Shown: positions 26,735 to 35,304, numbered from the stretch's first letter. The stretch is DNA of 64,000 bases from Propionigenium maris DSM 9537 (GCF_027925155.1 NZ_BSDY01000005.1:62001-126000); one strand, 5' to 3'. Notes: a model not told the origin generated them from the sequence alone. Made by a program: numbers and translations.

Positions 26735-28353
26735 ATACTTTCAGGTTTAGCTACAACAATACTCTGGAAAACGTGATAGATAACAAATCCAGGTTTAGAT
26801 CCCTTGGGTTTCTTCAGGTTCTTTTTCAGAGTATAGTCGATGGTAAGCTTCTCTCCCGGTGTAGCTTTAGATAGGTAGGCAGCTATCTCAGCTCCCTTTA
26901 AGATAAGGTCCTCTGAGAAGTCTCCCAGGTTTCTGATGATAACATGTCCCCCAGGAACATCTTTGGCGTGAAGCCACATGTCATCCCTTGCAGCAATCTT
27001 ATTGGTAAGGTTGTCATTTTCAAGGTTGGTTCTCCCATAGAGGATCTCATAACCATTGTAGTTAAGAGTCCCATACTTGTTGGGCTTAACCTTCTTCTTT
27101 TTCTTCTTACTTACAGCTTCCTTGATGTACTTCCCCTGGATTAGCTCCTCCTCTATGGACTCCAGCTCATCCAACTGGCTGCTTCCTTCAAGGAATCCCT
27201 TAACACCTTCCAGGTACTTTATCTCCTCCTCTACCTCATCCCACCTCTTGAGGTTGAACTCATATCCCCTCTTGAGCTTGGCATACTTATTGTAGTATCT
27301 GTCCAGATTCTCTTTGGGAGATCTTTCGCTGTCCAGGTTGATTGTTCTTTCACAGTTGTTGTAAAAATCAAAGAGAACCGCCCTATCCATCCCCTTCTTT
27401 ATAGCAAAGAGATTGGCAGCCAGGATATCACCAGCTTCCTTGGCGCTATCATACTTTTCATTTTTAGCTATATCCCTCTCTAGGACCTTAAGAGTCTTCT
27501 TGTTTCTCTTTATCCCCTTGTCTACCTCGGAGGTCAACCTGGAGAGGAGGTTTGAAAACTTTTCAGAGGATCTAGTAAGAGCTATATAGGAGTTTATCAT
27601 CTCATTGATATTAGGATACTCTACTACCCTGTCTGATTTGATACCCTCAAGGTTGAAGACACTTCCAAGAACAACCTTTCTTCCATCAAAATACACTCTG
27701 GGCTTAGGTTTACTCCTTAATATGGAGATCAGGTCCTCGTGGGATTTAATGGTGTTAGCCGTGTATCTACCTACCCCTTCAATATTTTTCATTACTCCTT
27801 TGGGAAGAGAGAGAAACTCTTTCACCTGCTCCGGTCCTACCTCAAGGGGATTTATCTTTTTATCTAGGATTGGCTGTTCATACTTTACCCCTGGAAGTAG
27901 GGGTCTCAGTTTATTTTCCTCTATGGAAAACTTCTTCATGAGGTCCAAGATCTGATCCCCTTCATCTGTAAGGATGATGTTGCTGTGCTTCCCCATAATC
28001 TCAAAGTAAAGCTTAAAGATCTTTAGCTCCCCAAGTTCATTTAGCTTTCTGAATTTGAATACCAGGATCCTGTCAAATCCCAGTTGATCTATATCTATAA
28101 GGGTAGCCCCGATTAAGTTCTTTCTTAAATTTAACGAGAAGTTCATGGGAGTGTCTAATGACTCCTCCTTCTCAGTTTTTATATAGCATACAGGGAGGTT
28201 TGCATTTGCTGAAAAATAAAGATTTTTCCTGCCAAAGAAGATTGCAAGGGACAGCTTACTGTATTGATAGACCCTCCCAACCTTCTTTCCCTCTACCTCA
28301 GCCTTGAGCTCCTCCTTGAGTTTTCCTATGGATATTCCGTCTAAGTATAGCAT
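26731..28353 (-). CDS. rqcH: Ribosome quality control protein RqcH (NFACT family)
   Basis: A 540-residue NFACT/NEMF protein, often annotated as fibronectin-binding protein. RqcH binds split 60S-like (50S) particles with a stalled peptidyl-tRNA and adds C-terminal alanine tails that mark the chain for degradation. The N-terminal NFACT-N domain has the key Asp-Arg pair at residues 94-95 ('GFDRILVF'). A central coiled-coil region (about 270-400) and the C-terminal NFACT-R domain ('RDDMWLHAKDVPGGHV') follow. The ATG at 28353 is preceded by AAGGAGAGC. The gene is downstream of the MarR-FeoA gene, with a hairpin between them. Confidence 0.93.
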   Translation of the reverse strand: MLYLDGISIGKLKEELKAEVEGKKVGRVYQYSKLSLAIFFGRKNLYFSANANLPVCYIKTEKEESLDTPMNFSLNLRKNLIGATLIDIDQLGFDRILVFKFRKLNELGELKIFKLYFEIMGKHSNIILTDEGDQILDLMKKFSIEENKLRPLLPGVKYEQPILDKKINPLEVGPEQVKEFLSLPKGVMKNIEGVGRYTANTIKSHEDLISILRSKPKPRVYFDGRKVVLGSVFNLEGIKSDRVVEYPNINEMINSYIALTRSSEKFSNLLSRLTSEVDKGIKRNKKTLKVLERDIAKNEKYDSAKEAGDILAANLFAIKKGMDRAVLFDFYNNCERTINLDSERSPKENLDRYYNKYAKLKRGYEFNLKRWDEVEEEIKYLEGVKGFLEGSSQLDELESIEEELIQGKYIKEAVSKKKKKKVKPNKYGTLNYNGYEILYGRTNLENDNLTNKIAARDDMWLHAKDVPGGHVIIRNLGDFSEDLILKGAEIAAYLSKATPGEKLTIDYTLKKNLKKPKGSKPGFVIYHVFQSIVVAKPESI

Positions 28354-28370
28354 GGCGCTCTCCTTTCTTG

Positions 28371-28403
28371 TAAAAAAATAACTTACCTGATTAGGTAAGT
28401 TAT
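28371..28403 (-). terminator. Terminator of the rsgA-rpe-marR unit
   Basis: The 11-bp inverted repeat ATAACTTACCT (28378-28388) / AGGTAAGTTAT (28393-28403) lies 5 bases past the regulator stop codon and is followed on the minus strand by a run of seven T. The stem is AT-rich, and its AGGTAAGT half resembles metal-regulator half-sites, so an operator role is also possible. Confidence 0.65.
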
Positions 28404-28408
28404 CTAGA

Positions 28409-29077
28409 TTAAACTTCTTTTTTAACAGCTATTAAATTTTTTGCATCTAAGCTGTTTATTTCAAATGTTGAACCGTCCTCTAACTCAACTGTAACAACTC
28501 TCAGGTTGTTCTTAGTGATCTTGAGGGTAGAGTATACATCGATTCCCTTCCCCTTGAAGAAATCCTTGATAATAGGAGTACCCTTGATCTCCACGATGTT
28601 AACGATGGAGTTTTTAGGAAACTCTGTAATAGAATCCGGCTTGAAGTACTCGATCTTATTTCTAAGGTTTTTTAGGATAGCCTCAAACACATTTAGGAAG
28701 GTTTCCATATCCTTGGGATCGATACTCTTGGTAATACTTGAGATTATCATGTTGTGATAGTTGTTGTGGTACCCAAGAGCTTCATTCCCCTTCTTTGAAA
28801 GGGAAACAAATACCTTTCTTCTGTCAAGATCCGATCTCTCTCTCAGGATAAATCCCTTTTCAGCCAGCTTAGTCACTGCCACTGTAGCAGTTCCCATAGT
28901 AATTCCCAGCCTTTCAGACAACTCATTCATAGTAAGAGAGTCTGTATCTATTGCTTCAATTACGTGAAGTTCTGTATGAGTAAGGCATTTAATCCCCTGC
29001 TTAAGTGCAAGGTCTTCAGTCTCATAAAAAAGCTTATAGAAATCCTCTATAACCTCATTCATTCTGTTTAGAACCAT
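28409..29077 (-). CDS. MarR-type transcriptional regulator with C-terminal FeoA-like domain
   Basis: A 222-residue regulator. Residues 25-140 are a MarR winged helix ('LTMNELSERLGITMGTATVAV' recognition region; wing residues 'RERSDLDRRKVFVSLS'), and residues 150-222 form an SH3-like FeoA/DtxR-type domain ('NSIVNIVEIKG...FFKGKGIDVYSTLKITKNN', key pattern I-x-G-x-P-x3-F-x4-G). This pairing of MarR HTH with FeoA suggests a metal- or small-ligand-sensing repressor. The gene starts 8 bases after the rpe stop on the same transcript as rsgA and rpe. The target genes are unknown. Its start shows the ribosome site TAGGTG. Confidence 0.8.
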   Translation of the reverse strand: MVLNRMNEVIEDFYKLFYETEDLALKQGIKCLTHTELHVIEAIDTDSLTMNELSERLGITMGTATVAVTKLAEKGFILRERSDLDRRKVFVSLSKKGNEALGYHNNYHNMIISSITKSIDPKDMETFLNVFEAILKNLRNKIEYFKPDSITEFPKNSIVNIVEIKGTPIIKDFFKGKGIDVYSTLKITKNNLRVVTVELEDGSTFEINSLDAKNLIAVKKEV

Positions 29078-29085
29078 AGTTTCAC

Positions 29086-29715
29086 CTACTTTTTAAGATT
29101 TTTAATTCTTTCCTCATAATCTCCAGAGAATACGTATGATCCTGCAACAAAGATATTTGCTCCAGCTTCGATACACTCTCCAATAGTTTCATGAGTGATA
29201 CCACCGTCGATCTGAATGTCGATATCAGATCTAAGTTCCTTTACTTCCCTGATCTTCTTAAGGGTAGATGGTATAAACTTCTGTCCCCCGAATCCAGGGT
29301 TTACAGACATAAGAAGCACCATGTCCAGCTCATCGATAACGTACTTTAGAGCTTCCACTGGAGTTGCAGGATTTAGAGATACTGCTGCTTTAACTCCTGC
29401 TGCTTTTATAGCCTGGATAGTTCTGTGCAGGTGAGTAGTCGCCTCTGCATGCACAGTGATAAGGTCTGCTCCTGCATCTACAAAGTTTTGGATATATCTT
29501 TCTGGACTGTCTATCATTAAGTGAACGTCGAAACAAAGATCTGTTTTATCTCTGATTGATTTAATGACAGCAGGTCCAAAGGTAATATTAGGTACAAAGA
29601 TTCCATCCATTACATCGATGTGTACCATGTCCGCTCCAGCTTTGGTTATAGCTGCAACTTCCTCTCCTAGTTTACTAAAATCTGCCGATAGGATAGACGG
29701 AGCTACCTTGATCAT
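29086..29715 (-). CDS. rpe: Ribulose-phosphate 3-epimerase
   Basis: A 209-residue TIM-barrel epimerase that interconverts ribulose-5-phosphate and xylulose-5-phosphate in the pentose phosphate pathway. Diagnostic motifs are '[10 protein letters not shown]' at the N-terminus, '[17 protein letters not shown]', 'DVHLMI', '[12 protein letters not shown]' and 'IDGGI', which carry the metal-binding His and Asp residues. The ATG at 29715 is chosen: AGAGGTGG lies 8 bases upstream inside the end of rsgA, and the protein then begins MIKVAPS as in other species. An upstream GTG would overlap the ribosome site. Confidence 0.96.
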   Translation of the reverse strand: MIKVAPSILSADFSKLGEEVAAITKAGADMVHIDVMDGIFVPNITFGPAVIKSIRDKTDLCFDVHLMIDSPERYIQNFVDAGADLITVHAEATTHLHRTIQAIKAAGVKAAVSLNPATPVEALKYVIDELDMVLLMSVNPGFGGQKFIPSTLKKIREVKELRSDIDIQIDGGITHETIGECIEAGANIFVAGSYVFSGDYEERIKNLKK

Positions 29716-29717
29716 AA

Positions 29718-30599
29718 TTAATTCCACCTCTCTAGTTTATATTTTTCGTAACATCTAAGGAAAAATTCATACCTGTCTCTTGAAATCTCATTTCTTTCCA
29801 CAGCTTCCTTTACTCTGCACGCTGGTTCATTGATGTGAATACAGTCTGCAAATTTACAGGAACCTTCCACTTCAAATTCAGGGAAGAGCGAGATTAATCT
29901 TCTTACATCTTCCACTGGAGGATGCTCTATGGAAGAGAATCCCGGAGTGTCGATTACAAATCCGCCGTTATCTAGCGGCAGAAGTGTAGTTCCCTTTGTA
30001 GTGTGTTTACCCCTCTTGAGTTTCTTACTTGTTTCTCCCACCTCTAGCTCCATGTTATCCTGAAGAAGGTTTAAGATACTGGACTTCCCCACTCCACTAG
30101 GACCACCAAAGGCAGTAATTTTATCCTTAATGTAATCTTTAATTCTGTCTATACCTATATTATTATAGGTGGAGATAAAGAATAAATCAATATCCAAGGC
30201 CTTGAGATACTCAAGCTTCTCCTTGATCTCCTCTAACTCCTCTGGGCTTATAAGGTCTACCTTATTTATAACCACAACTGGTTTTATGTTGTAGTAGTAA
30301 GCATTTAGCATAAGTATGTTTAGTCTCTCATAGTCAAGCTTAGGATCAACAGCAGCAAACTGTATAACAAGATAGTCGATATTAGCAACAAGAGGTCTGT
30401 TGATCATATTGCTACGTTCATGTACAGCTGTAATAGCTCCGTCCTCTCCAAATTCGACGATATCCCCAACGATACAGTTGTCCTTTCTGTCCCTTCTCTT
30501 TAATACTCCACGAAGTCTGCACTCATATGTCTTTCCCTCTGAAGCCACATAGTAAAACCCTTTAATTTTAGTTGTAACAACGCCTTTAATATAACTCAC
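29718..30599 (-). CDS. rsgA: Ribosome small-subunit-dependent GTPase A (RsgA)
   Basis: A 293-residue circularly permuted GTPase that checks late maturation of the 30S subunit. An N-terminal OB fold precedes the G domain, whose motifs run in permuted order: NKVD (112-115), GPSGVGKS (166-173) and DTPG (217-220). A C-terminal zinc site is formed by Cys248, Cys253, His255 and Cys261. It lies between a PASTA-domain gene (2 bases upstream) and rpe (2 bases downstream), the same rsgA-rpe order that follows prkC in Firmicutes. Confidence 0.96.
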   Translation of the reverse strand: MSYIKGVVTTKIKGFYYVASEGKTYECRLRGVLKRRDRKDNCIVGDIVEFGEDGAITAVHERSNMINRPLVANIDYLVIQFAAVDPKLDYERLNILMLNAYYYNIKPVVVINKVDLISPEELEEIKEKLEYLKALDIDLFFISTYNNIGIDRIKDYIKDKITAFGGPSGVGKSSILNLLQDNMELEVGETSKKLKRGKHTTKGTTLLPLDNGGFVIDTPGFSSIEHPPVEDVRRLISLFPEFEVEGSCKFADCIHINEPACRVKEAVERNEISRDRYEFFLRCYEKYKLERWN

Positions 30600-30601
30600 C
30601 T

Positions 30602-31309
30602 CTATCTATTAATAGTAACATCAATAACGGTACCCTCAGGGACACTCTCCCCAGGCTGGACACTCATATCCACAACTACTCCCCCCTGAAGGTCGTAGTT
30701 CTCTATATAGGAGACATTTCCAAGTAACAGTTTTTGACTCTTTAATCTTCTCTCAACACTTCCAAGATCCATTCCGATTATATCCGGTACCCTAACCATT
30801 GCCCCTGTAGTCTTGGTATTTACAAGAAGGGATACCTGCTGGTTTCTATATACCATACTTCCCCTTTGGGGTGTAGTTGCAATAACCTGGTGGAAGGGAA
30901 CATTGCTCTTGCTGGTATATGAGATATTCTTAATTGTCAGGCCAAGCTTTTCCACCTCTGCTCTGGCTTCATCTAGTGTGAACTTAGATAGGTCGGGAAG
31001 GGTTATCCTGTCCTCACCTTTACTGGTCCAAACCTTTATAATTCTTCCCCTCTTTATAACACTCCCTGCCTTAGGCAGCTGTGCGTATATCTTTCCCTTG
31101 GGAAGAGCTGAAAAATCCTCACCCATCTCCACTACCTTAAATCTGCCCTCATCTATAAGAACCTCAGCTTCCCTTACTCCCTTTCCCGTAAGGTTTGGGG
31201 TCTCATATAGGAACTGATTAAAGTAAAATTTCAAAAAAATATTGGCTGAGAAAAAAATAACAGCTACGACCATCAGGGCCGAAAAAAGATAAAATTTTAT
31301 TCCCTTCAT
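30602..31309 (-). CDS. Membrane-anchored PASTA-repeat protein lacking a kinase domain
   Basis: A 235-residue protein: one N-terminal membrane segment (about residues 7-26), then three extracytoplasmic PASTA domains, roughly 37-97, 98-163 and 165-235. PASTA repeats bind peptidoglycan fragments or lipid II and are normally the sensor part of Ser/Thr kinases of the PrkC/PknB type or of some penicillin-binding proteins. Here neither a kinase nor a transpeptidase domain is present, yet the gene is directly followed by rsgA and rpe as prkC usually is. The ATG at 31309 follows GGAGG with a 5-base spacer; the ORF can be extended by four codons that contain the ribosome site itself. Confidence 0.88.
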   Translation of the reverse strand: MKGIKFYLFSALMVVAVIFFSANIFLKFYFNQFLYETPNLTGKGVREAEVLIDEGRFKVVEMGEDFSALPKGKIYAQLPKAGSVIKRGRIIKVWTSKGEDRITLPDLSKFTLDEARAEVEKLGLTIKNISYTSKSNVPFHQVIATTPQRGSMVYRNQQVSLLVNTKTTGAMVRVPDIIGMDLGSVERRLKSQKLLLGNVSYIENYDLQGGVVVDMSVQPGESVPEGTVIDVTINR

Positions 31310-31378
31310 TAACTCCTCCATAGGTGTAAAATCTTTAGGAAAATCATAGCATATAGGAGCTAAAATAGCAATAAATAC

Positions 31379-31407
31379 TTGCTAATTAGTAAGGTAAGTG
31401 TTAGAAT
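31379..31407 (+). promoter_or_regulatory. Sigma-70-type promoter of the hpt operon
   Basis: TTGCTA (31379-31384) and TAGAAT (31402-31407) are separated by 17 bases, matching the consensus at four and five of six positions. The promoter lies 42 bases before the first hpt start, between the divergent PASTA and hpt genes. Confidence 0.6.
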
Positions 31408-31448
31408 GGAAGCAATCATTTTTTACCTAAATTAGGAGGGATTTAAGC

Positions 31449-32009
31449 GTGGCAAAACAGTCTTGGGAAAAAGGTATTGCAAGAAAGATGTATACTGAGG
31501 AGCAGATTGCAGTAAGAGTAAAGGAGTTAGGTGCTCAGATTACTGCAGATTTTAAGGATAAAGAGGAAGATATCATCGTTATATGTCTTCTGAAGGGTTC
31601 TATCCTTTTCATGGCGGATCTTTGTAGAAGTATAGAGCTGCCACTAAAGATGGACTTTATGAGTGTGTCTAGTTATGGAGACGACTTCATAAGCTCTAGA
31701 GAGGTTAAAATTGTAAAGGACCTTGATGAGAACATCATGGGGAAACACGTAATCGTAGTAGAGGATATCATCGATTCTGGTCTTACTCTTAAAAAGGTAA
31801 TGAAGATATTAGGTAACAGAGACCCTAAATCCATCTCACTATGTACACTACTTAACAAGGACGCTAGAAGAGAAGCTGACGTTAAGGTTCAGTACATTGG
31901 ATTTAATATAGAGGACGAGTTTGTTCTAGGGTATGGTCTTGACTACAAGCAGGAGTATAGAAATATCCCTTATGTAGCTATCATGGGACCATTAGACGAA
32001 GAAAACTAA
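31449..32009 (+). CDS. hpt: Hypoxanthine phosphoribosyltransferase, first copy
   Basis: A 186-residue type I phosphoribosyltransferase that converts hypoxanthine (and probably guanine) plus PRPP to IMP or GMP in purine salvage. The PRPP loop is VVEDIIDSGLT at about 103-113. The flexible-loop 'MSVSSYGD' motif is at 71-78, and 'GFNIEDEFVLGYGLDY' near the end is typical of Hpt. The start is GTG (31449), with AGGAGGG 8 bases upstream. A second, clearly related gene follows 26 bases downstream. Compared with that copy it has an extra N-terminal stretch. Confidence 0.93.
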   Translation: MAKQSWEKGIARKMYTEEQIAVRVKELGAQITADFKDKEEDIIVICLLKGSILFMADLCRSIELPLKMDFMSVSSYGDDFISSREVKIVKDLDENIMGKHVIVVEDIIDSGLTLKKVMKILGNRDPKSISLCTLLNKDARREADVKVQYIGFNIEDEFVLGYGLDYKQEYRNIPYVAIMGPLDEEN

Positions 32010-32035
32010 GAAGTAACAGAAATAGGAGTTGAGTA

Positions 32036-32569
32036 ATGAAAAAACATAAAGTTGATGTGATGATCTCTAAGGAGGAAATCAACAACAAGGTAGTAGAGCT
32101 TGCTAATGAGATCGAAAAGGATCTTAAGAAGAGCGACAATGAGGTAATCTGTATAGGACTGTTGAAGGGGTCTGCTATATTTATGGGAGATCTGATCCGT
32201 GAGATAAACCACCCTATGAAGATGGATTTCATGAGTGTATCGAGCTACGGAAGCAGCATGGAAACATCTGGAGTAGTTAAGATATTAAAGGATGTAGATG
32301 AGGATGTAGAGGGGAAGGACCTTCTTATTGTAGAGGATATCATCGATTCAGGACTTACACTGGAGTATGTAACAAAGTTCCTGTTGAACAAGGGAGCAGC
32401 AAGTGTAAAGATATGTACCCTTTTAGATAAACCATACAGAAGAAAAGCAGATGTACCTGTTGATTATGTTGGATTTGAAATCCCAAATGAATTTGTAGTG
32501 GGATATGGAATAGATTATGCAGAACTTTATAGAAACCTACCATATATCGGTAGAGTTACTCTTCTGTAA
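32036..32569 (+). CDS. Hypoxanthine phosphoribosyltransferase, second copy
   Basis: A 177-residue paralogue of the preceding gene. It keeps the same signatures: 'DFMSVSSYGSS' at about 64-74, the PRPP loop IVEDIIDSGLT at 98-108 and 'GFEIPNEFVVGYGIDYAELYRNLPYIG' at the end (key residues F-V-V-G-Y-G-I-D-Y-A-E). All catalytic residues appear intact, so both copies should be active. They may differ in base preference (hypoxanthine, guanine or xanthine) or in partner. rsmA follows 11 bases downstream. Confidence 0.92.
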   Translation: MKKHKVDVMISKEEINNKVVELANEIEKDLKKSDNEVICIGLLKGSAIFMGDLIREINHPMKMDFMSVSSYGSSMETSGVVKILKDVDEDVEGKDLLIVEDIIDSGLTLEYVTKFLLNKGAASVKICTLLDKPYRRKADVPVDYVGFEIPNEFVVGYGIDYAELYRNLPYIGRVTLL

Positions 32570-32580
32570 CAGGAGGGAAG

Positions 32581-33372
32581 ATGTCTTTTAAACATAAAAA
32601 AAAGTTTGGTCAAAACTTTCTTACCGACCAGGGAGAGGTATTGGCAAAGATAATGGAAGTATCTGGAGTGGAAGCAGATGATGCAATACTTGAGATAGGA
32701 CCTGGAGAGGGAGCCCTTACAGAGCTTCTTCTGGAAGCTTCTAGAAAGGTGACTTGTATCGAGATAGATACAGACCTTGAGAAGATCCTCAGAAGAAAGT
32801 ATGAGAGTCATCCAAAGTTTAACCTTGTGATGTCCGATGTACTTGAGGTGGATTTTGATGAAAAGATAGGAGAGAAGGTAAAGGTAGTTGCAAACATCCC
32901 TTACTATATAACATCTCCCATCATAAATAAGCTTATTGAAAACAGAAAATATGTAGATGAGATCTATATAATGGTACAAAAAGAGGTGGCAGAGAGAGTC
33001 TGTGCCAAGAGCGGTAGGGAGAGAAGTACCCTTACCCTAGCTGTGGAGTATTTCGGAGAGGCGGAATATCTCTTTACCATACCTAAGGAGGCCTTTACTC
33101 CAGTACCTAAGGTCGATTCGGCATTTATGTCTATAAAGATAAGAAAGGATAACCCTTATATCGATAAGGTATCCGAGGATGTATTCTTTAAGTATGTAAA
33201 GGCGGCTTTCTTCAACAAGAGAAAGAACCTGGCCAACAACATGACAAGCCTTGGAATAGCAAAGGATATTGCCAAGAGTAAGCTGGAGGAAGCTGGAATA
33301 GCTCCTACCAGAAGAGCTGAGACACTGTCTATAGACGAATTTATGGATCTTATAGAAGTATTTGAAGGATAA
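32581..33372 (+). CDS. rsmA: 16S rRNA dimethyladenosine transferase RsmA (KsgA)
   Basis: A 263-residue SAM-dependent enzyme that dimethylates A1518 and A1519 at the 3' end of 16S rRNA, a late step of 30S assembly. The N-terminus has the usual 'KKFGQNFLTD' motif, motif I is 'ILEIGPGEGALTELL', and the catalytic motif IV is NIPYY within 'VVANIPYYITSPI'. The C-terminal helical domain has 'RRAETLSIDEFMDL'. AGGAGG is 6 bases before the ATG. A terminator follows. Confidence 0.96.
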   Translation: MSFKHKKKFGQNFLTDQGEVLAKIMEVSGVEADDAILEIGPGEGALTELLLEASRKVTCIEIDTDLEKILRRKYESHPKFNLVMSDVLEVDFDEKIGEKVKVVANIPYYITSPIINKLIENRKYVDEIYIMVQKEVAERVCAKSGRERSTLTLAVEYFGEAEYLFTIPKEAFTPVPKVDSAFMSIKIRKDNPYIDKVSEDVFFKYVKAAFFNKRKNLANNMTSLGIAKDIAKSKLEEAGIAPTRRAETLSIDEFMDLIEVFEG

Positions 33373-33404
33373 TACTTCTAAGGTTATTTTATAGGGATAA
33401 AAAG

Positions 33405-33436
33405 ACAAGTGACCTCCGGGTCACTTGTTGATTTTT
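33405..33436 (+). terminator. Terminator after rsmA
   Basis: ACAAGTGACC (33405-33414) pairs perfectly with GGTCACTTGT (33419-33428) around the tetraloop TCCG, followed by TGATTTTT. Confidence 0.85.
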
Positions 33437-33462
33437 AAAAACTCATAAGAGGAGAAGCCTTT

Positions 33463-33702
33463 ATGCACAGTTATGAATTTTTTATTGAGAGCGAAAAAAA
33501 ACACATTGATTTTATAAATAAGATAATAGAGGCCTATGAGGGTGTTGGAGTTGTAAGAACCCTTGACGCTAAAAACGGCCTTCTTAAGATAATTTCCACA
33601 TCTGATTATGCAGACCTTGTAAGGGGCATTGTAGAGGATCTAGATGCAAGAGGTGTAACAGCAAAGATAACCAAGGAAGGTCCTTGGGAGGGCGTGCTGT
33701 AG
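33463..33702 (+). CDS. DUF4911 family small protein
   Basis: A 79-residue cytoplasmic protein that fits the DUF4911 family of Firmicutes and Fusobacteria. It has alternating strands and helices, with 'EGVGVVRTLDAKNGLLKI' (short key pattern G-V-V-R-T-L-D) at about residues 26-43. This is a small ferredoxin-like or RNA-binding-like architecture by pattern only. Function is unknown. Its place directly before khpA, rimM and trmD hints at a role in RNA or ribosome metabolism. GAGGAG precedes the ATG. Confidence 0.75.
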   Translation: MHSYEFFIESEKKHIDFINKIIEAYEGVGVVRTLDAKNGLLKIISTSDYADLVRGIVEDLDARGVTAKITKEGPWEGVL

Positions 33703-33769
33703 TTCCTGGAAGACAGAGTAGATGACCTAAAGATAAAAATATAGAACTTTTTGGGAGGAGCGACGTAAA

Positions 33770-34009
33770 ATGGAAAGATTAGAAAAGCTACTACACTTTG
33801 TGGTGTCACAGATGGTAAAGACTGAAGAGGAGATCAGAATCACCTATGAGCTTATCGATGAAACAGTTACCTTCAAGGTAAGTGTAGCAGAGGGAGAGCT
33901 TGGAAAGGTAATCGGAAAGAACGGACTTACAGCAAATGCCATAAGAGGAGTTATGCAGGCTGCAGGAGTTAAGGATAAACTAAACGTAAACGTTGAGTTT
34001 TTAGATTAG
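33770..34009 (+). CDS. khpA: KH-domain RNA-binding protein KhpA
   Basis: A 79-residue single KH-domain protein with the RNA-binding GxxG loop as GKNG inside 'VIGKNGLTANAIRGVM'. In Firmicutes KhpA pairs with KhpB (Jag/EloR) and binds many small RNAs and mRNAs, affecting cell elongation. The order khpA-rimM-trmD is widely conserved and supports the call. The start follows GGGAGGAGCGACGTAAA. Confidence 0.93.
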   Translation: MERLEKLLHFVVSQMVKTEEEIRITYELIDETVTFKVSVAEGELGKVIGKNGLTANAIRGVMQAAGVKDKLNVNVEFLD

Positions 34010-34026
34010 GAAAGGCTGGAAAAAGA

Positions 34027-34542
34027 ATGTCAAATTTATTAAATGTAGTAAAAATATCTGGAACTTATCACCTGAAGGGTGGAGTGAAGGGAGTATCATA
34101 TCTAGAAGACCCTAAGCTTTTAGAGGGGAATAAGGTAATTATAGAGACTCCAGCAGGACAGAAGAGAGTAGTTACTGTAACAGAGGTTAAATCTCTTCCT
34201 GGAAATAAGATTACCCTTGAGTTTGAAGAGGTAAACACTAAGAGCGAGGCGGCACTTCTTGCCAACGCCCTTGTCTATATAAAGAGAGAGCTTATCAATA
34301 TAGAGGAGGACGAGTACCTTGTAAGTGACATTATAGGGATGGAAGTTGTAGACAATAAGTATGGAGTTCTGGGGAAGATCACAGATGTATTTGAAACTGG
34401 AGCCCACGATGTCTATGTGGTAAATGAAGGTGCAGCAGAGATAATGATCCCTGTGGTAGATGAGTTTGTTAAGGAGATAGACTTTGCAGGGAAGAAGATA
34501 GTAACTGAGATTATCGATGGGATGTTACCAGAAAAGGGGTAG
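34027..34542 (+). CDS. rimM: Ribosome maturation factor RimM
   Basis: A 171-residue protein with an N-terminal RimM beta-barrel (about 1-90) and a C-terminal PRC-barrel (about 95-168; 'EDEYLVSDIIGMEVV' start and 'MIPVVDEFVKEID' end). RimM binds ribosomal protein S19 and helps mature the 30S head. The N-terminal motif is unusual, with 'GTYHLKGGVKG' in place of the common 'GxHGlkGevk'. It sits 17 bases after khpA and 6 bases before trmD. Confidence 0.93.
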   Translation: MSNLLNVVKISGTYHLKGGVKGVSYLEDPKLLEGNKVIIETPAGQKRVVTVTEVKSLPGNKITLEFEEVNTKSEAALLANALVYIKRELINIEEDEYLVSDIIGMEVVDNKYGVLGKITDVFETGAHDVYVVNEGAAEIMIPVVDEFVKEIDFAGKKIVTEIIDGMLPEKG

Positions 34543-34548
34543 AGGATT

Positions 34549-35292
34549 TTGAAGATAAATATATTAACCCTGTTTCCAGAGATGTTTGTTGGATTCAAAA
34601 GTGAAAGTATAATAAGAAGAGCCATAGAAAAGGGGGCTCTTGAGATTAATGTGATAAATATAAGAGACTACACAGTGGGAAGACACAACCAGGCAGATGA
34701 CGTTCCCTTTGGGGGAGGGGCAGGAATGGTATTAAAACCCGAACCCCTTCTTAAAGCCCTGGCTGATATAGAGAGTAAACATGAAGAGGGAAGTAAGCCT
34801 GGTAAGGTAATCTATACCTCACCTCAGGGAGAAAGGCTGAATCAGGAACTGGCTAACTCTCTGGCTCTTGAGGGAGAGATTACAATAATTGCCGGACACT
34901 ATGAGGGAATAGATGAGAGGGTAGTTGAGCAGAAGGTGGATATGGAGATCTCCATAGGGGACTTTGTACTTACTGGAGGAGAGCTCCCTGCCATGGTTAT
35001 AGCAGACGCCATAGCCCGTCTTGTACCTGGAGTGATTAAGAAGGAATCCTATGAGAATGATTCATTCTACAATGGCCTTTTGGATCATCCCCACTATACC
35101 AGACCAGCAAGCTATGAGGGGCTGGATGTACCTGAGGTACTTCTCTCTGGTCACCACGCCAAGATAGATGAGTGGAGGCTGAAGCAGAGCCTTAAGAGAA
35201 CTCAGGAGAGAAGACCAGACCTACTAGAGGGAAGGGAGTTCACTAAGCTTGAGAAGAAGCTAATGAAGGAAATAGAGGAAGAAAAAAAGTAA
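34549..35292 (+). CDS. trmD: tRNA (guanine-37-N1) methyltransferase TrmD
   Basis: A 247-residue SPOUT (knotted) methyltransferase making m1G37 in tRNAs that read CCN, CUN and CGG codons, which prevents +1 frameshifting. The start is TTG at 34549, giving the standard N-terminus MKINILTLFPEMF. Family motifs include 'DDVPFGGGAGMVLKPEP', 'YTSPQGERLNQ', 'GHYEGIDERV', 'SIGDFVLTGGELPAMV' and 'PHYTRPA' with the catalytic Asp region. It is tightly packed with rimM upstream and a carbonic-anhydrase-like gene downstream. Confidence 0.97.
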   Translation: MKINILTLFPEMFVGFKSESIIRRAIEKGALEINVINIRDYTVGRHNQADDVPFGGGAGMVLKPEPLLKALADIESKHEEGSKPGKVIYTSPQGERLNQELANSLALEGEITIIAGHYEGIDERVVEQKVDMEISIGDFVLTGGELPAMVIADAIARLVPGVIKKESYENDSFYNGLLDHPHYTRPASYEGLDVPEVLLSGHHAKIDEWRLKQSLKRTQERRPDLLEGREFTKLEKKLMKEIEEEKK

Positions 35293-35304
35293 AGGAGCAT
35301 GACT

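Noticed and set aside
26731-28353. Fibronectin-binding adhesin
   Set aside because: The historical name applies to the NFACT family; the Asp-Arg pair and NFACT-R domain indicate the cytoplasmic RqcH factor.
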